A stretch of 36,930 nucleotides of DNA from Candidatus Methylomirabilota bacterium. GTDB lineage: Bacteria > Methylomirabilota > Methylomirabilia > Rokubacteriales > CSP1-6. Within the stretch, counting starts at the first letter, position 1. Each line of letters begins with the position of its first letter. A program made the translations under genes and the position numbers. Shown in pieces: positions 7,979-15,954 of this stretch. The DNA is taken from assembly GCA_036002485.1 (NCBI GenBank), contig DASYTI010000007.1, positions 1 to 36,930 on the forward strand, in the 5' to 3' direction. The notes beneath the pieces are model-generated. The model saw only the letters and a list, made by a program, of their open reading frames with translations, was not told the DNA's origin and searched no databases.

Positions 7979-9799
7979 TCAACCCGTCTTGGCCGCGGGC
8001 AAGGTGAAGCGGACCGTGGTGCCCTTCCAGAGCTCGCTCTCGATGCCGAGCTCGCCGCCGTGCGCGAGGACAAGATGCTTGACGATGGCAAGCCCCAGGC
8101 CGGTGCCGCCGAGCTCTCGCGAGCGCGCCTTGTCCACCCGGTAGAAGCGCTCCGTCAGTCTCGGCAGATCCGCCTTCGGCACCCCGACGCCGGTATCTCG
8201 CACGGCAACTTCGACCATCCCTGAGGGGAGCCGCTCTGCCACGACTTTGACGTGGCCACCTCTGGGTGTGTACTTGACCGCGTTGTCCACGAGGTTGATC
8301 AGGATCTGGGCGAGCCGGTCGCGGTCGGCCAGGACAGCCGGAAGATCCGCGGACAGACTTGCCTCCACCGTCACGCGACCTGACATGGCTCGCGGCTGGA
8401 TGATGGCCAGGGCCGACTCCGTCACCTCCGCGAGACTGGTCGCTCCGATGCGCAGGGAGATTCGGCCGAGCTCGATATTTGAGAGATCGGTCAGGTCATC
8501 GGTCAGGCGGCCCAGCCGCTCGGTGTGGCGGAAGACCACCTCCAGGAATTTCCGCGCATGCTCGGGCTCCTCGAGGGCGCCGTCGAGCAGCGTCTCGAGA
8601 TAACCCTGGATGGCGGTGAGGGGCGTCCGGAGCTCGTGGGAGACATTGGCCACGAACTCCGTCCGCACCTGCTCGAGCCGGCGGAGCTCCGTGATGTCAT
8701 GCAGGATGATGACGACGCCGGACTCGTCGCCCGTGAAGCGGAGGGGCACGGCGTGAACCTGCAGGACACGCTCCGAGGGCTCCGGCAGCTTGATCTCCCG
8801 GCTCACCAGCGTGCCGTGGGCGCCCGCGCGGCTCTCGTTGAGGAGGCCGTGCAGGTCCACGTTGCGGATCACTTCGAGGAGGGGCCGGCGCTCGACCCGC
8901 GCCGGGCCCAGACCGAAGATGCCGCGGGCGCGCTCGTTCATCAGAATGATGTGGTCGTGACCGTCGGTGGCGATGACGCCCTCGACCATGGCATCGAGGA
9001 TGGCGGTGGCCTTGGCCTGCTCGCGCTCGAGGTCGTCGATCTTCTCGCGGAGACGCCCGGCCATCACATTGAGCGAGCGGCCCAGCGTGCCGATCTCATC
9101 CGGGGAGCGAACGGAGGCGCGGACCTGGAAATTGCCCTCGCTCATCTGGCGCGCCACGTCCTCCATCTCGACCACGGGGCGCGTCACCCGACCGGCCACG
9201 AAGAGGCCGATGCCGAGGGCAACCACGAGGGCCACCGCGCCTCCCGCCACCATGACCCCGCGCAGCGACTCGTAGGCCGGCGTGGCCGCCTCGAGCGGCG
9301 CGGCCAGCCGCAGGACCCCCGCCACCCGGCCAGACTCCGCCACGGGCACCGCGACGTAGATGAACGGCCTCCCAAGCGTGCCGGAGCGCCGCACGTCGCG
9401 GCCGACGCCGCCCTGGAGGGCGGCGCGCACCTCGGGCCGCCCCGCGTGGTCTTCCATTTGGGCCACGTCTTCCGGCCTCCGATCGGAGTCGGCCAGGACG
9501 AGCCCGTCAGGCGCGATGACGGTCACCCGAGAGGTCGTGCGTCGCGCGGCGCGCTCGGCAAAAGCCTGAATGGCGCCGCCACCCCCGTCCGTCCGGAGGG
9601 CCAGCCGGGTCTCGTCCTCGAGCACCTGGGCCGCCGTGCCGAGGCGCGCCTCGATGGACTCGATGGCCACGCGCTCGAGACCCCGGGAGAGATAGACGCC
9701 CACGAGCATCATGGTCACCGCGACGAAGCCCACGAGCGTCAGGGTGAGCTTGAGGGCGATGCGGCTGCGGAGGGCGTGGACGAGCCGGCCGAGCATCAC
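7979..9799 (-). CDS. phoR: PhoR-type sensor histidine kinase
   Basis: This 606-residue membrane kinase has a membrane helix at about 16-38, a periplasmic domain of about 140 residues and a second helix at about 182-203. A HAMP linker (about 204-257), a PAS domain (about 263-370) and a dimerisation domain follow; the phosphorylated His388 lies in FVANVSHELRTPLTAIQGY. The C-terminal HATPase has the N box (INLVDNAVKYTP), the G1 box (DTGVGVP) and the G2 box (GGTGLGLAIVKH). Its start codon overlaps the stop of the neighbouring phoB-type gene in an ATGA, so the pair is co-translated and is surely cognate. The domain order matches PhoR of Gram-positive and proteobacterial phosphate systems. The actual signal is unproven because the pst genes lie about 6 kb away behind a different PhoB-like regulator. 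Confidence 0.88.
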   Translation of the reverse strand: MMLGRLVHALRSRIALKLTLTLVGFVAVTMMLVGVYLSRGLERVAIESIEARLGTAAQVLEDETRLALRTDGGGGAIQAFAERAARRTTSRVTVIAPDGLVLADSDRRPEDVAQMEDHAGRPEVRAALQGGVGRDVRRSGTLGRPFIYVAVPVAESGRVAGVLRLAAPLEAATPAYESLRGVMVAGGAVALVVALGIGLFVAGRVTRPVVEMEDVARQMSEGNFQVRASVRSPDEIGTLGRSLNVMAGRLREKIDDLEREQAKATAILDAMVEGVIATDGHDHIILMNERARGIFGLGPARVERRPLLEVIRNVDLHGLLNESRAGAHGTLVSREIKLPEPSERVLQVHAVPLRFTGDESGVVIILHDITELRRLEQVRTEFVANVSHELRTPLTAIQGYLETLLDGALEEPEHARKFLEVVFRHTERLGRLTDDLTDLSNIELGRISLRIGATSLAEVTESALAIIQPRAMSGRVTVEASLSADLPAVLADRDRLAQILINLVDNAVKYTPRGGHVKVVAERLPSGMVEVAVRDTGVGVPKADLPRLTERFYRVDKARSRELGGTGLGLAIVKHLVLAHGGELGIESELWKGTTVRFTLPAAKTG

Positions 9800-10485
9800 G
9801 TCATCGGGTCCAGGCGGTACCCGACGCTCTTGACCGTGAGGATCCGGCGCCCTTCGGGACCCAGCTTCACGCGCAGCCGGCGGACGTGCACGTCGACCGT
9901 CCTCGACTCGATCTCCCCCGCGCGCGAATAGCCCCAGACCCGATCGAGGAGGAATTCGCGGGAGAGGACTCGTCCTTGCGCGTCCGCGAGCGCGCAGAGC
10001 AGCTCGAACTCCTTGTGGGTCAGGGTCAGAGGCGCCTTCTCCACGGTGACCGTGCGCGTTCCCTGGTCGATGGTGAGCGCACCGATGGCGATGCGCGCGG
10101 CGCCGGGAGCGGACTTGGCCCGGCGAAGGACGGCGCGCACGCGGGCGAGGAGCTCCTTGGGAGAGAAGGGCTTGACGATGTAGTCGTCGGCGCCCAGCTC
10201 GAGGCCGAGGACGCGGTCGACCTCGTCGCTCTTGGCCGTCAGCATCACGATGGGCAGCGCGGCCGTCGAGGCCTCCTGGCGGAGGGTGCGGCAGACCTCG
10301 AGTCCGCCCATGGCGGGCAGCATGAGGTCCAGCAGCACGAGGTCCGGCGGGGTGTGACGGACCTGGCGCAGGGCTTCCTCGCCGCTGCTCGCGCTCGAGA
10401 CCTGATAGCCCTCGCGCTGAAGGTGGAAGAGGACGAGGTCGCGGATGTCCCGCTCGTCCTCGACGATGAGCACACGGCTCGGCAT
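9796..10485 (-). CDS. phoB: PhoB/PhoP-type response regulator, partner of the adjacent kinase
   Basis: This 229-residue response regulator has a receiver with the acidic pair in VLIVEDE, the phospho-acceptor Asp in LVLLDLMLPAMGG, Thr in IVMLTAK and Lys in IVKPFSPKEL. A winged-helix DNA-binding domain follows (LTLTHKEFELLCAL; ESRTVDVHVRRLRVKLG). All residues needed for phosphorylation are present. The gene ends in a 4-bp ATGA overlap with the histidine kinase gene and begins 12 bp after the metallo-beta-lactamase-fold gene, so the three may be one operon. It is a paralogue of the regulator at 2001-2777 but lacks that protein's N-terminal tail. The phoB name is by similarity and by pairing with a PhoR-like kinase; other OmpR-family names are possible. 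Confidence 0.88.
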   Translation of the reverse strand: MPSRVLIVEDERDIRDLVLFHLQREGYQVSSASSGEEALRQVRHTPPDLVLLDLMLPAMGGLEVCRTLRQEASTAALPIVMLTAKSDEVDRVLGLELGADDYIVKPFSPKELLARVRAVLRRAKSAPGAARIAIGALTIDQGTRTVTVEKAPLTLTHKEFELLCALADAQGRVLSREFLLDRVWGYSRAGEIESRTVDVHVRRLRVKLGPEGRRILTVKSVGYRLDPMT

Positions 10486-10497
10486 GTCGCCGCTATC

Positions 10498-11541
10498 TTA
10501 CCAGCGGCGCGTCTCACCGAGCTTCATGATCCAGGCGCGATCGGGCGGCACCCTGCGGCGCGCGGCCTCTGCGAGCATGCGCGCGGGCGGCTCCTCCAGC
10601 GGCTCGTCCGCGAGATCGAACGTACCCCAGTGGATGCCGAGCAGGGTCCGGCCACGGAGATCCTGAAAGGCCGCCACCGCCTGCTCGGGAGTCAAGTGGA
10701 CGAAGCGCATGATGGAGGGCGGCATATAGGCGCCGATGGCGAGGGCGGTGAGATCGAAGGGGCCCAGTCGCTCGCCGATCTCGCGGAAGCCGTCGAAGTA
10801 GCCCGTGTCGCCGCTGAAATAGACTCGACGTGAAGACCCCAAGACGGCCCACGAGGCCCAGAGCCGCGTATTCGAATCCCACGGGCTCCGCTGGGAGAAG
10901 TGCTGGGCGGGCGTGCACACGATGCGGAGGCCGCGATACTCGAACTCCTTCCACCAGTCCAGCTCGACCACGCGCGTGATCCCCTGCCCCTCGAGCCAGC
11001 TCTTGAGACCGAGGGGCACCACGAACACTGGGTCGCGGTCGGCGGCCAGCCGCTTGACCGTGCCCAGATCGAGGTGATCGAAGTGATCGTGGGACAGGAC
11101 GACCACGTGGATGCGCGGCAAGTCCTCGAAGGCGAGGCCCGGGGCCTGCAGCCGCTTCGGTCCCGCGAAGGCTACGGGGCTCGCCCGCCCTCCCCAGTGC
11201 GGATCCGTGAGCAGGTTCACCCCGTCGAGCTGCAGGAGCACCGTCGCGTGCCCGACCCAGGTCACCGTGGACTCGGAGCCATTCGCGCGAAGTGCGGCGC
11301 CGTCGTTGGCCACTCGGGGAACATCGATCGTCCTCGCCGAGGCCCAGGCCCGCTTCAAGATGAAGGCGAAGCGGGCCGCGGCAGACGGGCGCTCGAAGGC
11401 CGGGTTGGTATTGCGGAAGCCGCCCTCGACGTGATGGGCGGGCTGGCCGGGAATAGACTCCTTGCCTACCCCGGTGCATGCGGCCAGGGCCCCCGCGGTC
11501 AGCAGGCAGACGAGCAGGCGTGACCGCACGCGGACTCGCAC
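10498..11541 (-). CDS. Metallo-beta-lactamase-fold lipoprotein (UlaG / NAPE-PLD-like)
   Basis: This is a 347-residue protein with a lipoprotein signal ending in a lipobox (LAAC, Cys22), so it is anchored in a membrane facing the periplasm. The metal-binding motif of the fold is HDHFDH (151-156). Further ligand candidates are the His in CTPAQHFS, the Asp in YFSGDTGYF and the His in LGIHWGTFDL. The combination THWGTF-like end, WVGHATVLLQLDG and DPHWG is typical of the lactamase_B_2 group, which includes N-acyl-phosphatidylethanolamine phospholipase D and UlaG-type lactonases. A phosphodiesterase or lactonase activity is possible, but the substrate is unknown. The start is a GTG; another in-frame GTG four codons later would also work. 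It is 12 bp upstream of the phoB-type gene, which suggests co-transcription. Confidence 0.82.
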   Translation of the reverse strand: MRVRVRSRLLVCLLTAGALAACTGVGKESIPGQPAHHVEGGFRNTNPAFERPSAAARFAFILKRAWASARTIDVPRVANDGAALRANGSESTVTWVGHATVLLQLDGVNLLTDPHWGGRASPVAFAGPKRLQAPGLAFEDLPRIHVVVLSHDHFDHLDLGTVKRLAADRDPVFVVPLGLKSWLEGQGITRVVELDWWKEFEYRGLRIVCTPAQHFSQRSPWDSNTRLWASWAVLGSSRRVYFSGDTGYFDGFREIGERLGPFDLTALAIGAYMPPSIMRFVHLTPEQAVAAFQDLRGRTLLGIHWGTFDLADEPLEEPPARMLAEAARRRVPPDRAWIMKLGETRRW

Positions 11542-11584
11542 GGTCAGCGAGTCTACCGTGGAACGCGGGGTCGCGCGACGGCGG

Positions 11585-11872
11585 TCAGGCCGACTTCGCC
11601 CCGTTGCCGCTGTTCGAGCGGGCCACCGGCAAGAGCCCGAGCAGCCGCAGCCGCTTGCGCAGGGTATTGCGGTTGATCCCGAGCAAGCGAGCCGCCTTCA
11701 GCTGGTTGCCGGCCGACAGCTCGAGGGCATGCCGCAGGAGCGGGGTCTCCACTCTCGCCATGACGCTCCGATACAGCCGACCGCTCTCCGCCGCCGCGGA
11801 ATCACGCACGACGATCGGGAGGACTGTGCTCAATAGCCGATCGAACTCCTCCGCCTCAGCTCGGCCATCCAT
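11585..11872 (-). CDS. Fis-family small DNA-binding protein
   Basis: This 95-residue protein has a C-terminal half that is a Fis/NtrC-type helix-turn-helix (ETPLLRHALELSAGNQLKAA, then RLLGINRNTLRKRLRLLGL). Its N-terminal half resembles the dimerisation region. The length is close to that of E. coli Fis (98 residues). A ribosome site (AAAGGAG) precedes the ATG. It lies 84 bp behind cyanase in the same direction; the gap contains only a weak 6-bp stem (GCGAGC/GCTCGC). Fis-type helices also form the DNA-binding tails of sigma-54 activators, and the operon before it appears to have a sigma-54 promoter, so a role as a nitrogen-related accessory regulator is possible. That link is inference; a general nucleoid role is equally likely. 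Confidence 0.8.
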   Translation of the reverse strand: MDGRAEAEEFDRLLSTVLPIVVRDSAAAESGRLYRSVMARVETPLLRHALELSAGNQLKAARLLGINRNTLRKRLRLLGLLPVARSNSGNGAKSA

Positions 11873-11956
11873 GCTGGCTCCTTTCCGAGCCGCCTCCCCT
11901 TTGAAGCAGTCTCACGTCGCGAATCTCACTCTGGCGAGCCTCACCGCCGCTCGCTC

Positions 11957-12385
11957 CTAGAACTCCTTGTAGTGCAGGAACTTCGCGTCGATCGTGATGA
12001 CGCCGCGCTCGCCTTTCTTCTCGAGCGTCACCTTGCAGTCGATGGCCGAGAGAATGCCATCGCCCCAGAGCTCGTTGGAGCGTTCCCGGAGGGCATCTCC
12101 GTATACTCCCACCAGCTCCATGAGCCGATACTTGAAGGGATCCGTGGTCAGGGGAAAGTCGGTGCGGAGCGGCATGGCGGTGGTCGCCATGGCCGTCTCC
12201 GCGTCGATCCCGACGGCCTGGGCGAGCTTCTTGGCCTCCTCGGCATTCAAACGGTGCTGCCCGTGGAGGGCCGCCGCGATGTACATGGTGTCCTTGGTCC
12301 CGATGGCCTTGCCGAGGTCGTCGTAGGAGAGGCCCTTGGCCTCTCGGGCCTGCCGGATTCTCTGGAGCGCCGCTGCTCGGTCCAT
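11957..12385 (-). CDS. cynS: Cyanase (cyanate hydratase)
   Basis: Cyanase converts cyanate and bicarbonate to carbamate and CO2; the carbamate then decays to ammonia and CO2. The 142-residue protein has the N-terminal helical domain (KGLSYDDLGKAIGTKDTMYI) and the conserved C-terminal catalytic domain. The catalytic triad corresponding to E. coli Arg96, Glu99 and Ser122 is present as Arg87, Glu90 (KYRLMELVGVYG) and Ser113 (GDGILSAID). The C-terminus KFLHYKEF matches the family ending. It starts 11 bp after the transporter ATPase gene with a good AAGGAG ribosome site, so it is the last gene of a cynA-B-D-S unit. The bicarbonate-supplying carbonic anhydrase (cynT) found in the E. coli operon is not nearby. 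Confidence 0.95.
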   Translation of the reverse strand: MDRAAALQRIRQAREAKGLSYDDLGKAIGTKDTMYIAAALHGQHRLNAEEAKKLAQAVGIDAETAMATTAMPLRTDFPLTTDPFKYRLMELVGVYGDALRERSNELWGDGILSAIDCKVTLEKKGERGVITIDAKFLHYKEF

Positions 12386-12396
12386 GTGGGTCTCCT

Positions 12397-13251
12397 TTAG
12401 CGTGTGGGGAGGAGCTCTCCCGTGGCGTGGCTCCCCTCCGCCTGAGCATCCGCCAAGGCCTGCTCCTGGAGATGTCGGGAGCGCTCCACGAGGAAATGGA
12501 TGATGTGGCTGCGCAGACGCGCGTACTCCGGATCGTCGATGATGCTCGAGCGGAAGCGCGGGCGCGGGATCTTGACCTCCACGATCTCGGCGAGACGCGC
12601 GTCCGGCCCGTTGGTCATGAGGGCGACGCGGTCGGAGAGGAGGATGGCCTCGTCGACGTCATGGGTGACCATGAACACCGTGTTCCGGGAGGCCGTCCAC
12701 ATCCGGACCAGCTCTTCCTGGATGACCCCGCGCGTGAGGGCGTCGATCTGGGCGAAGGGCTCGTCGAGCAGGAGCACCTTGGGCTCGGTGGCGAAGGCCC
12801 GGGCCAGGCCCACGCGCTGCTTCATGCCTCCCGAGAGGGCCGACGGCCGCTTGTTCTCGGCCCCCGTGAGGCCGACCATCTCCACGTAGCGCTGCACCCA
12901 CTCCTCGATCTTGCGCGACGGCCACGAAGGATACGCGGAGCGCACGGCCAGTCGCACGTTCTGGGTCACCGTCATCCAGGGCATGAGCGAGAAGTTCTGG
13001 AAGACGACCATGCGGTCCATCCCGGGTCCGCTGATCTCCCGGCCCTCCAGCACCACGCCGCCCAGGGAGGCCGTCTCCAGCCCCGCGATGATGTTCAAGA
13101 GCGTGCTCTTGCCGCAGCCGGAATGGCCCACCATGGTCACGAACTCGCCCCGCTCCACCCCGAAGGCGACGTCGCGGAAGACGCAGAGCTGCCCCCGCCC
13201 GTCGGGGTCGGGAAAGAACTTGGTGGCGTGATCGATCTCGAGAAAGGCCAT
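12397..13251 (-). CDS. cynD: Cyanate/nitrate-type ABC transporter ATPase (CynD/NrtD-like)
   Basis: This 284-residue ATPase energises the importer. It has Walker A (GHSGCGKST), a Q loop (VVFQNFSLMPW), the signature LSGGMKQRVGLARA, Walker B (VLLLDEPFAQID) and the switch histidine in VTHDVDEA. It is of the NrtD/SsuB/TauB type, with no fused solute-binding domain, and there is no NrtC-like gene. Known cyanobacterial cynABD-cynS operons have exactly this arrangement: binding protein, permease, simple ATPase, cyanase. This favours cyanate over nitrate as the substrate; nitrate or nitrite cannot be excluded from sequence alone. It sits 10 bp after the permease and 11 bp before cyanase. Confidence 0.85.
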   Translation of the reverse strand: MAFLEIDHATKFFPDPDGRGQLCVFRDVAFGVERGEFVTMVGHSGCGKSTLLNIIAGLETASLGGVVLEGREISGPGMDRMVVFQNFSLMPWMTVTQNVRLAVRSAYPSWPSRKIEEWVQRYVEMVGLTGAENKRPSALSGGMKQRVGLARAFATEPKVLLLDEPFAQIDALTRGVIQEELVRMWTASRNTVFMVTHDVDEAILLSDRVALMTNGPDARLAEIVEVKIPRPRFRSSIIDDPEYARLRSHIIHFLVERSRHLQEQALADAQAEGSHATGELLPTR

Positions 13252-13261
13252 GAAGTGCCGT

Positions 13262-14065
13262 CTAGTCCGTGTAGGCGACCAGCTTGGCCACTCGGCCCAG
13301 CCCGAAGTCGAGGAGGACGCCCACCACGCCGATGGCCAGGATGGCGAAGATGACGCTGTTCAGCGCGAGGTTGTTCCACTCGTTCCACACGAAGTAGCCG
13401 ACCCCGGTACCCCCGATCAGCATCTCCGCGGCCACGATGGCGACCCAGGCGCTCCCGATGGAGATGCGCAGCCCGGCCAGGATGGCGGGGGCGGCCGCGG
13501 GCAGGATGACCTGGAAGAATCGCCGGGGCCAGGAGAGCTGCAGCAGCCGCGACACGTTGAGATAGTCCTTCCGGATGCTGGCCACCCCGAAGGCGGTGTT
13601 GGCCATGGTCGGCCACAGCGAGGACATGAAGATCACGAGCACCGCCGCCTGCCCGGCATTCTTGATCGTGTAGAGAAAGAGCGGCATCCAGGCGAGCGGC
13701 GAGACGGGCTTGAGGATCTGGATGAAGGGGTTGGCCGCCTTGAAGAGCGCGGGCGAGGAGCCCAGGGCCACCCCGAGCATGATGGCCACCACGGAGGCGG
13801 CGAGATAGCCCACGATGAGCCGCCCCAGGCTATAGCCGAGCTGGAGGCCAAAGCCCTTGTCGTTGGGGCCGCGGTCATAGAATGGATCGGCGAGCATGTC
13901 CCACGACGTCTGGGCGACGGCCACGGGCCCGGGAATACCCGAGCCCTTGCCGCCCTTCCCACCCGCGCCCGCCAGGGCCTGCCAGGCCCCCAGGAAGATG
14001 ACGAGCAGCACCAGGCTGTACACCACCGTCCTCACACGCTCGCGCCGGCCCGCCGTCATCGTCAT
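13262..14065 (-). CDS. cynB: Cyanate/nitrate-type ABC transporter permease (CynB/NrtB-like)
   Basis: This 267-residue inner-membrane permease belongs to the NrtB/SsuC/TauC family. The first helix is near residues 12-31 and is followed by a glycine-rich linker. The family motifs LKPVSPLAWMPLFLY, SSLWPTMANTAFGV and the ATPase-contact loop around SWPRRFFQVILPAAAPAILAG are present, and GGTGVGYFVWNEWN lies near the end. The start ATG shares one base with the stop of the binding-protein gene (TGATG), which indicates coupled translation. Together with the ATPase encoded next it should import the ligand held by CynA. Confidence 0.87.
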   Translation of the reverse strand: MTMTAGRRERVRTVVYSLVLLVIFLGAWQALAGAGGKGGKGSGIPGPVAVAQTSWDMLADPFYDRGPNDKGFGLQLGYSLGRLIVGYLAASVVAIMLGVALGSSPALFKAANPFIQILKPVSPLAWMPLFLYTIKNAGQAAVLVIFMSSLWPTMANTAFGVASIRKDYLNVSRLLQLSWPRRFFQVILPAAAPAILAGLRISIGSAWVAIVAAEMLIGGTGVGYFVWNEWNNLALNSVIFAILAIGVVGVLLDFGLGRVAKLVAYTD

Positions 14066-15339
14066 CAGGCCCGCTTGATGGCGAAGCCGCTCAGATACTC
14101 ACCGGGCTTCGCGGGGTCGAAGGTCTTCTGCTTGCCGAACAGGAACGTATGTGTGACGGAATTCTTATCTGGCGCCTTGTAACCGAGCGCCTTCATCACC
14201 TCCCGACACTGGTCCGCCGCGAAGACCTGGGCCGCCACCTTGGCATAGTCGACGTCACCCTTGATGTAGCCCCAGCGCTTCATTTGGGTGAGGATCCAGA
14301 TGGCCATGGAGTGATACGGGAACGGATCGAAGTCCACGCGGTCCGGCACGTTCATCTTCTGGCCGAGGCCGTTGTCGAACTGCCCCGTGAGCACCGCCTC
14401 GATCACCTCCACGGGCTGGTTGAGGTAGTTGCGCGGGGCGATGGCGGCGGCGATGTCCTTGCGATTCTTCTTGTCGTGCGCGTACTGGGTCGCGTCCACG
14501 ATGGCGCGGAAGAGCGCGCCGAAGGCATTCGGCGAGCTCTCCGCGAAGTCCTTGCGCGCGGCGAAGGCGCAGCAGGGATGGCCGGGCCAGATGTCCTTCG
14601 ACAGCATCCAGATGAAGCCCTCGTTCTCGTATACCGCGCGCTGGTTGAACGGATCGGGGCCGAGGTAGCCGTCGAGGTTGCCCGCCCGGAGATTCGCCAC
14701 CATCTCGGGGGGCGGCACCGCGCGGATCTGGATGTCCTTGTCGGGATCGAGCCCGGCCTCCGCGACCACATAGCGGAGCAGAAAATTGTGCATCGAGTAG
14801 TCGAAGGGCACGCCGAACTTGAAGCCCTTGAAATCGGCGGCGCTCTTCACGCCCTTGTGCTTGTTGGCCAGGGTGATGGCCTGGCCGTTGATGTTCTCGA
14901 CGGCGGGCATCACGTAGGGTACTTCCTGCGACCCGATGCCCATGCTGATGGCCAGCGGCATGGGCGAGAGCATGTGGGTGGCGTCGCTCTCCTTGTTGAT
15001 GGAGAGGTCGCGGATCATGGCCCAGCTCGAGGCCTTCACCACCTGGGCATTGAGGCCGTATTTCTTGTAGAAGCCCATGGGCTCGGCCATGATGATGGGG
15101 GTCGCGCACGTGATGGGGATGAACCCGATCTTGAGGTCCTTCTTCTCGGGCGGCCCGAGCTTGGCCTGGGCCAGCGCCTTGGCCGCGCCGAGAGGGAAGA
15201 CGTCGGCGAGGGCGGCGGCCGCGGCTCCCGCGCCGACCACTTTGAAGAAGTCGCGGCGATCCCCGAAGACCGCATGCTGGACCGAGCGCTCGACGAGGCG
15301 ATCGATCACCGCCTCGGTGTTCTCGGGCTTTGCCTCCAT
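14065..15339 (-). CDS. cynA: Cyanate/nitrate-type substrate-binding protein (CynA/NrtA-like)
   Basis: This is a 424-residue periplasmic binding protein. About 27 residues precede a twin-arginine signal (GDRRDFFKVVGAGAAAAA), with the likely cleavage after the AKALAQA region. The mature part has the NrtA/CynA/SsuA pattern: DLKIGFIPITCATPIIMAEPMGFYKKYG, the ligand-cleft segment FKFGVPFDYSMHN, GYLGPDPFNQRAV, and GHPCCAFAARKDFA. The ATG at 15339 has a strong GGGGGAGGGG site eight bases upstream. Nitrate sensor NasS is a homologue without a signal peptide; this protein has one, so it is a transporter subunit. A sigma-54-like promoter lies about 60 bp upstream. Cyanate is the favoured ligand because cyanase is in the same operon. 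Confidence 0.87.
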   Translation of the reverse strand: MEAKPENTEAVIDRLVERSVQHAVFGDRRDFFKVVGAGAAAAALADVFPLGAAKALAQAKLGPPEKKDLKIGFIPITCATPIIMAEPMGFYKKYGLNAQVVKASSWAMIRDLSINKESDATHMLSPMPLAISMGIGSQEVPYVMPAVENINGQAITLANKHKGVKSAADFKGFKFGVPFDYSMHNFLLRYVVAEAGLDPDKDIQIRAVPPPEMVANLRAGNLDGYLGPDPFNQRAVYENEGFIWMLSKDIWPGHPCCAFAARKDFAESSPNAFGALFRAIVDATQYAHDKKNRKDIAAAIAPRNYLNQPVEVIEAVLTGQFDNGLGQKMNVPDRVDFDPFPYHSMAIWILTQMKRWGYIKGDVDYAKVAAQVFAADQCREVMKALGYKAPDKNSVTHTFLFGKQKTFDPAKPGEYLSGFAIKRA

Positions 15340-15397
15340 CCGTTTCCCCTCCCCCGTTCGGATTGGTCTTCGGGGCCGAATCACCCGAGGTGAGCAG

Positions 15398-15413
15398 AGC
15401 AAGGCCTGTGCCT
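15398..15413 (-). promoter_or_regulatory. Sigma-54 (-24/-12) promoter of the cyn operon
   Basis: On the minus strand the sequence AGGCAC, five bases, TTGCT runs from 15413 to 15398. It matches the consensus TGGCAC-N5-TTGCW except for the first base and has the exact GG-N10-GC spacing (GG at 15412-15411, GC at 15400-15399). The predicted transcript start near 15387 leaves a leader of about 48 nt that includes the cynA ribosome site. Nitrogen (NtrC-type) control is inferred. Confidence 0.7.
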
Positions 15414-15474
15414 CGATCTGGCTCCAAGCAAATCAACGAGTTCAGGCAGGCGGGGAAAATCAGCGATGCGGGAT

Positions 15475-15491
15475 TGCCCACGAGATAAGCA
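15475..15491 (-). promoter_or_regulatory. Weak NtrC-site candidate upstream of the cyn promoter
   Basis: TGC-N11-GCA (17 bp) has the half-site spacing of NtrC enhancers and lies about 65-80 bp upstream of the -24 element, but only part of each half-site matches TGCACC/GGTGCA. The rest of the gap 15340-15533 shows nothing else clear. Confidence 0.25.
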
Positions 15492-15533
15492 CACACGCCT
15501 CTCGCGTGAGCAAGCTGTGGGCAGTTCCCGTGC

Positions 15534-15914
15534 CTACGATGTGGGCATGAAAGAGACGTGGGCGCTCACAACGCGCCAGCCCTCAGGCATACGAACCCAG
15601 GTCTGGCTCTGGCGACCCTCCCGCCCTGACTCGAGCCGCTGAAACTCGGTGTTGGCCGTCGCGAGGTCGCGCCCGAAGGTGGTGATGACGGTGTTCTTGA
15701 GGACCCGGCGCAGATCCATTTTCGGTCGCGCGAGTCGCGAGGCATGGATGGCCGCGAAGCCATAGGCATTGTCCGTCAGCGAGTAGCGAATGACGCGCGG
15801 GTCCCTCCAGAAACAGGAATCCAGGACCTCGATGTCGTTCGCGTCGAGCGCTTTCTCGTAGCGATCGAAGGCCGCGGTCACCTCGGCGACAATATCGGGC
15901 AGATTCATGTCCAC
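15534..15914 (-). CDS. atzH: AtzH/HpxZ-like protein (DUF3225, SnoaL/NTF2 fold)
   Basis: This is a 126-residue NTF2-fold protein. The family pattern is clear: LPDIVAEVTAAFDRYEKALDAND, then FWRDPRVIRYSLTDNAYGF, TVITTFGRDLATANTEF, and a C-terminal SQTWVRMPEGWRVVSAHVS. The best-studied relative, AtzH of Pseudomonas sp. ADP, converts 1,3-dicarboxyurea to allophanate; HpxZ is a relative in oxalurate/oxamate gene clusters. The GTG at 15914 sits eight bases behind a good AAGGAGA site; an ATG two codons later is the alternative. It follows the AtzE-like amidase by 40 bp in the same order as in atz(D)GEH(F) and hpxXYZ clusters, which strengthens the assignment. The true substrate in this organism is unknown. 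Confidence 0.75.
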   Translation of the reverse strand: MDMNLPDIVAEVTAAFDRYEKALDANDIEVLDSCFWRDPRVIRYSLTDNAYGFAAIHASRLARPKMDLRRVLKNTVITTFGRDLATANTEFQRLESGREGRQSQTWVRMPEGWRVVSAHVSFMPTS

Positions 15915-15954
15915 GACGCTGGTCTCCTTTCACCCCGATCCTGAACGACCAGGC

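Noticed and set aside
12397-15339. Annotation of the transporter as a nitrate importer (NrtABD).
   Set aside because: The family does not distinguish them by sequence here, but cyanase 11 bp downstream and the lack of NrtC or any nitrate reductase gene favour cyanate. Nitrate remains possible.
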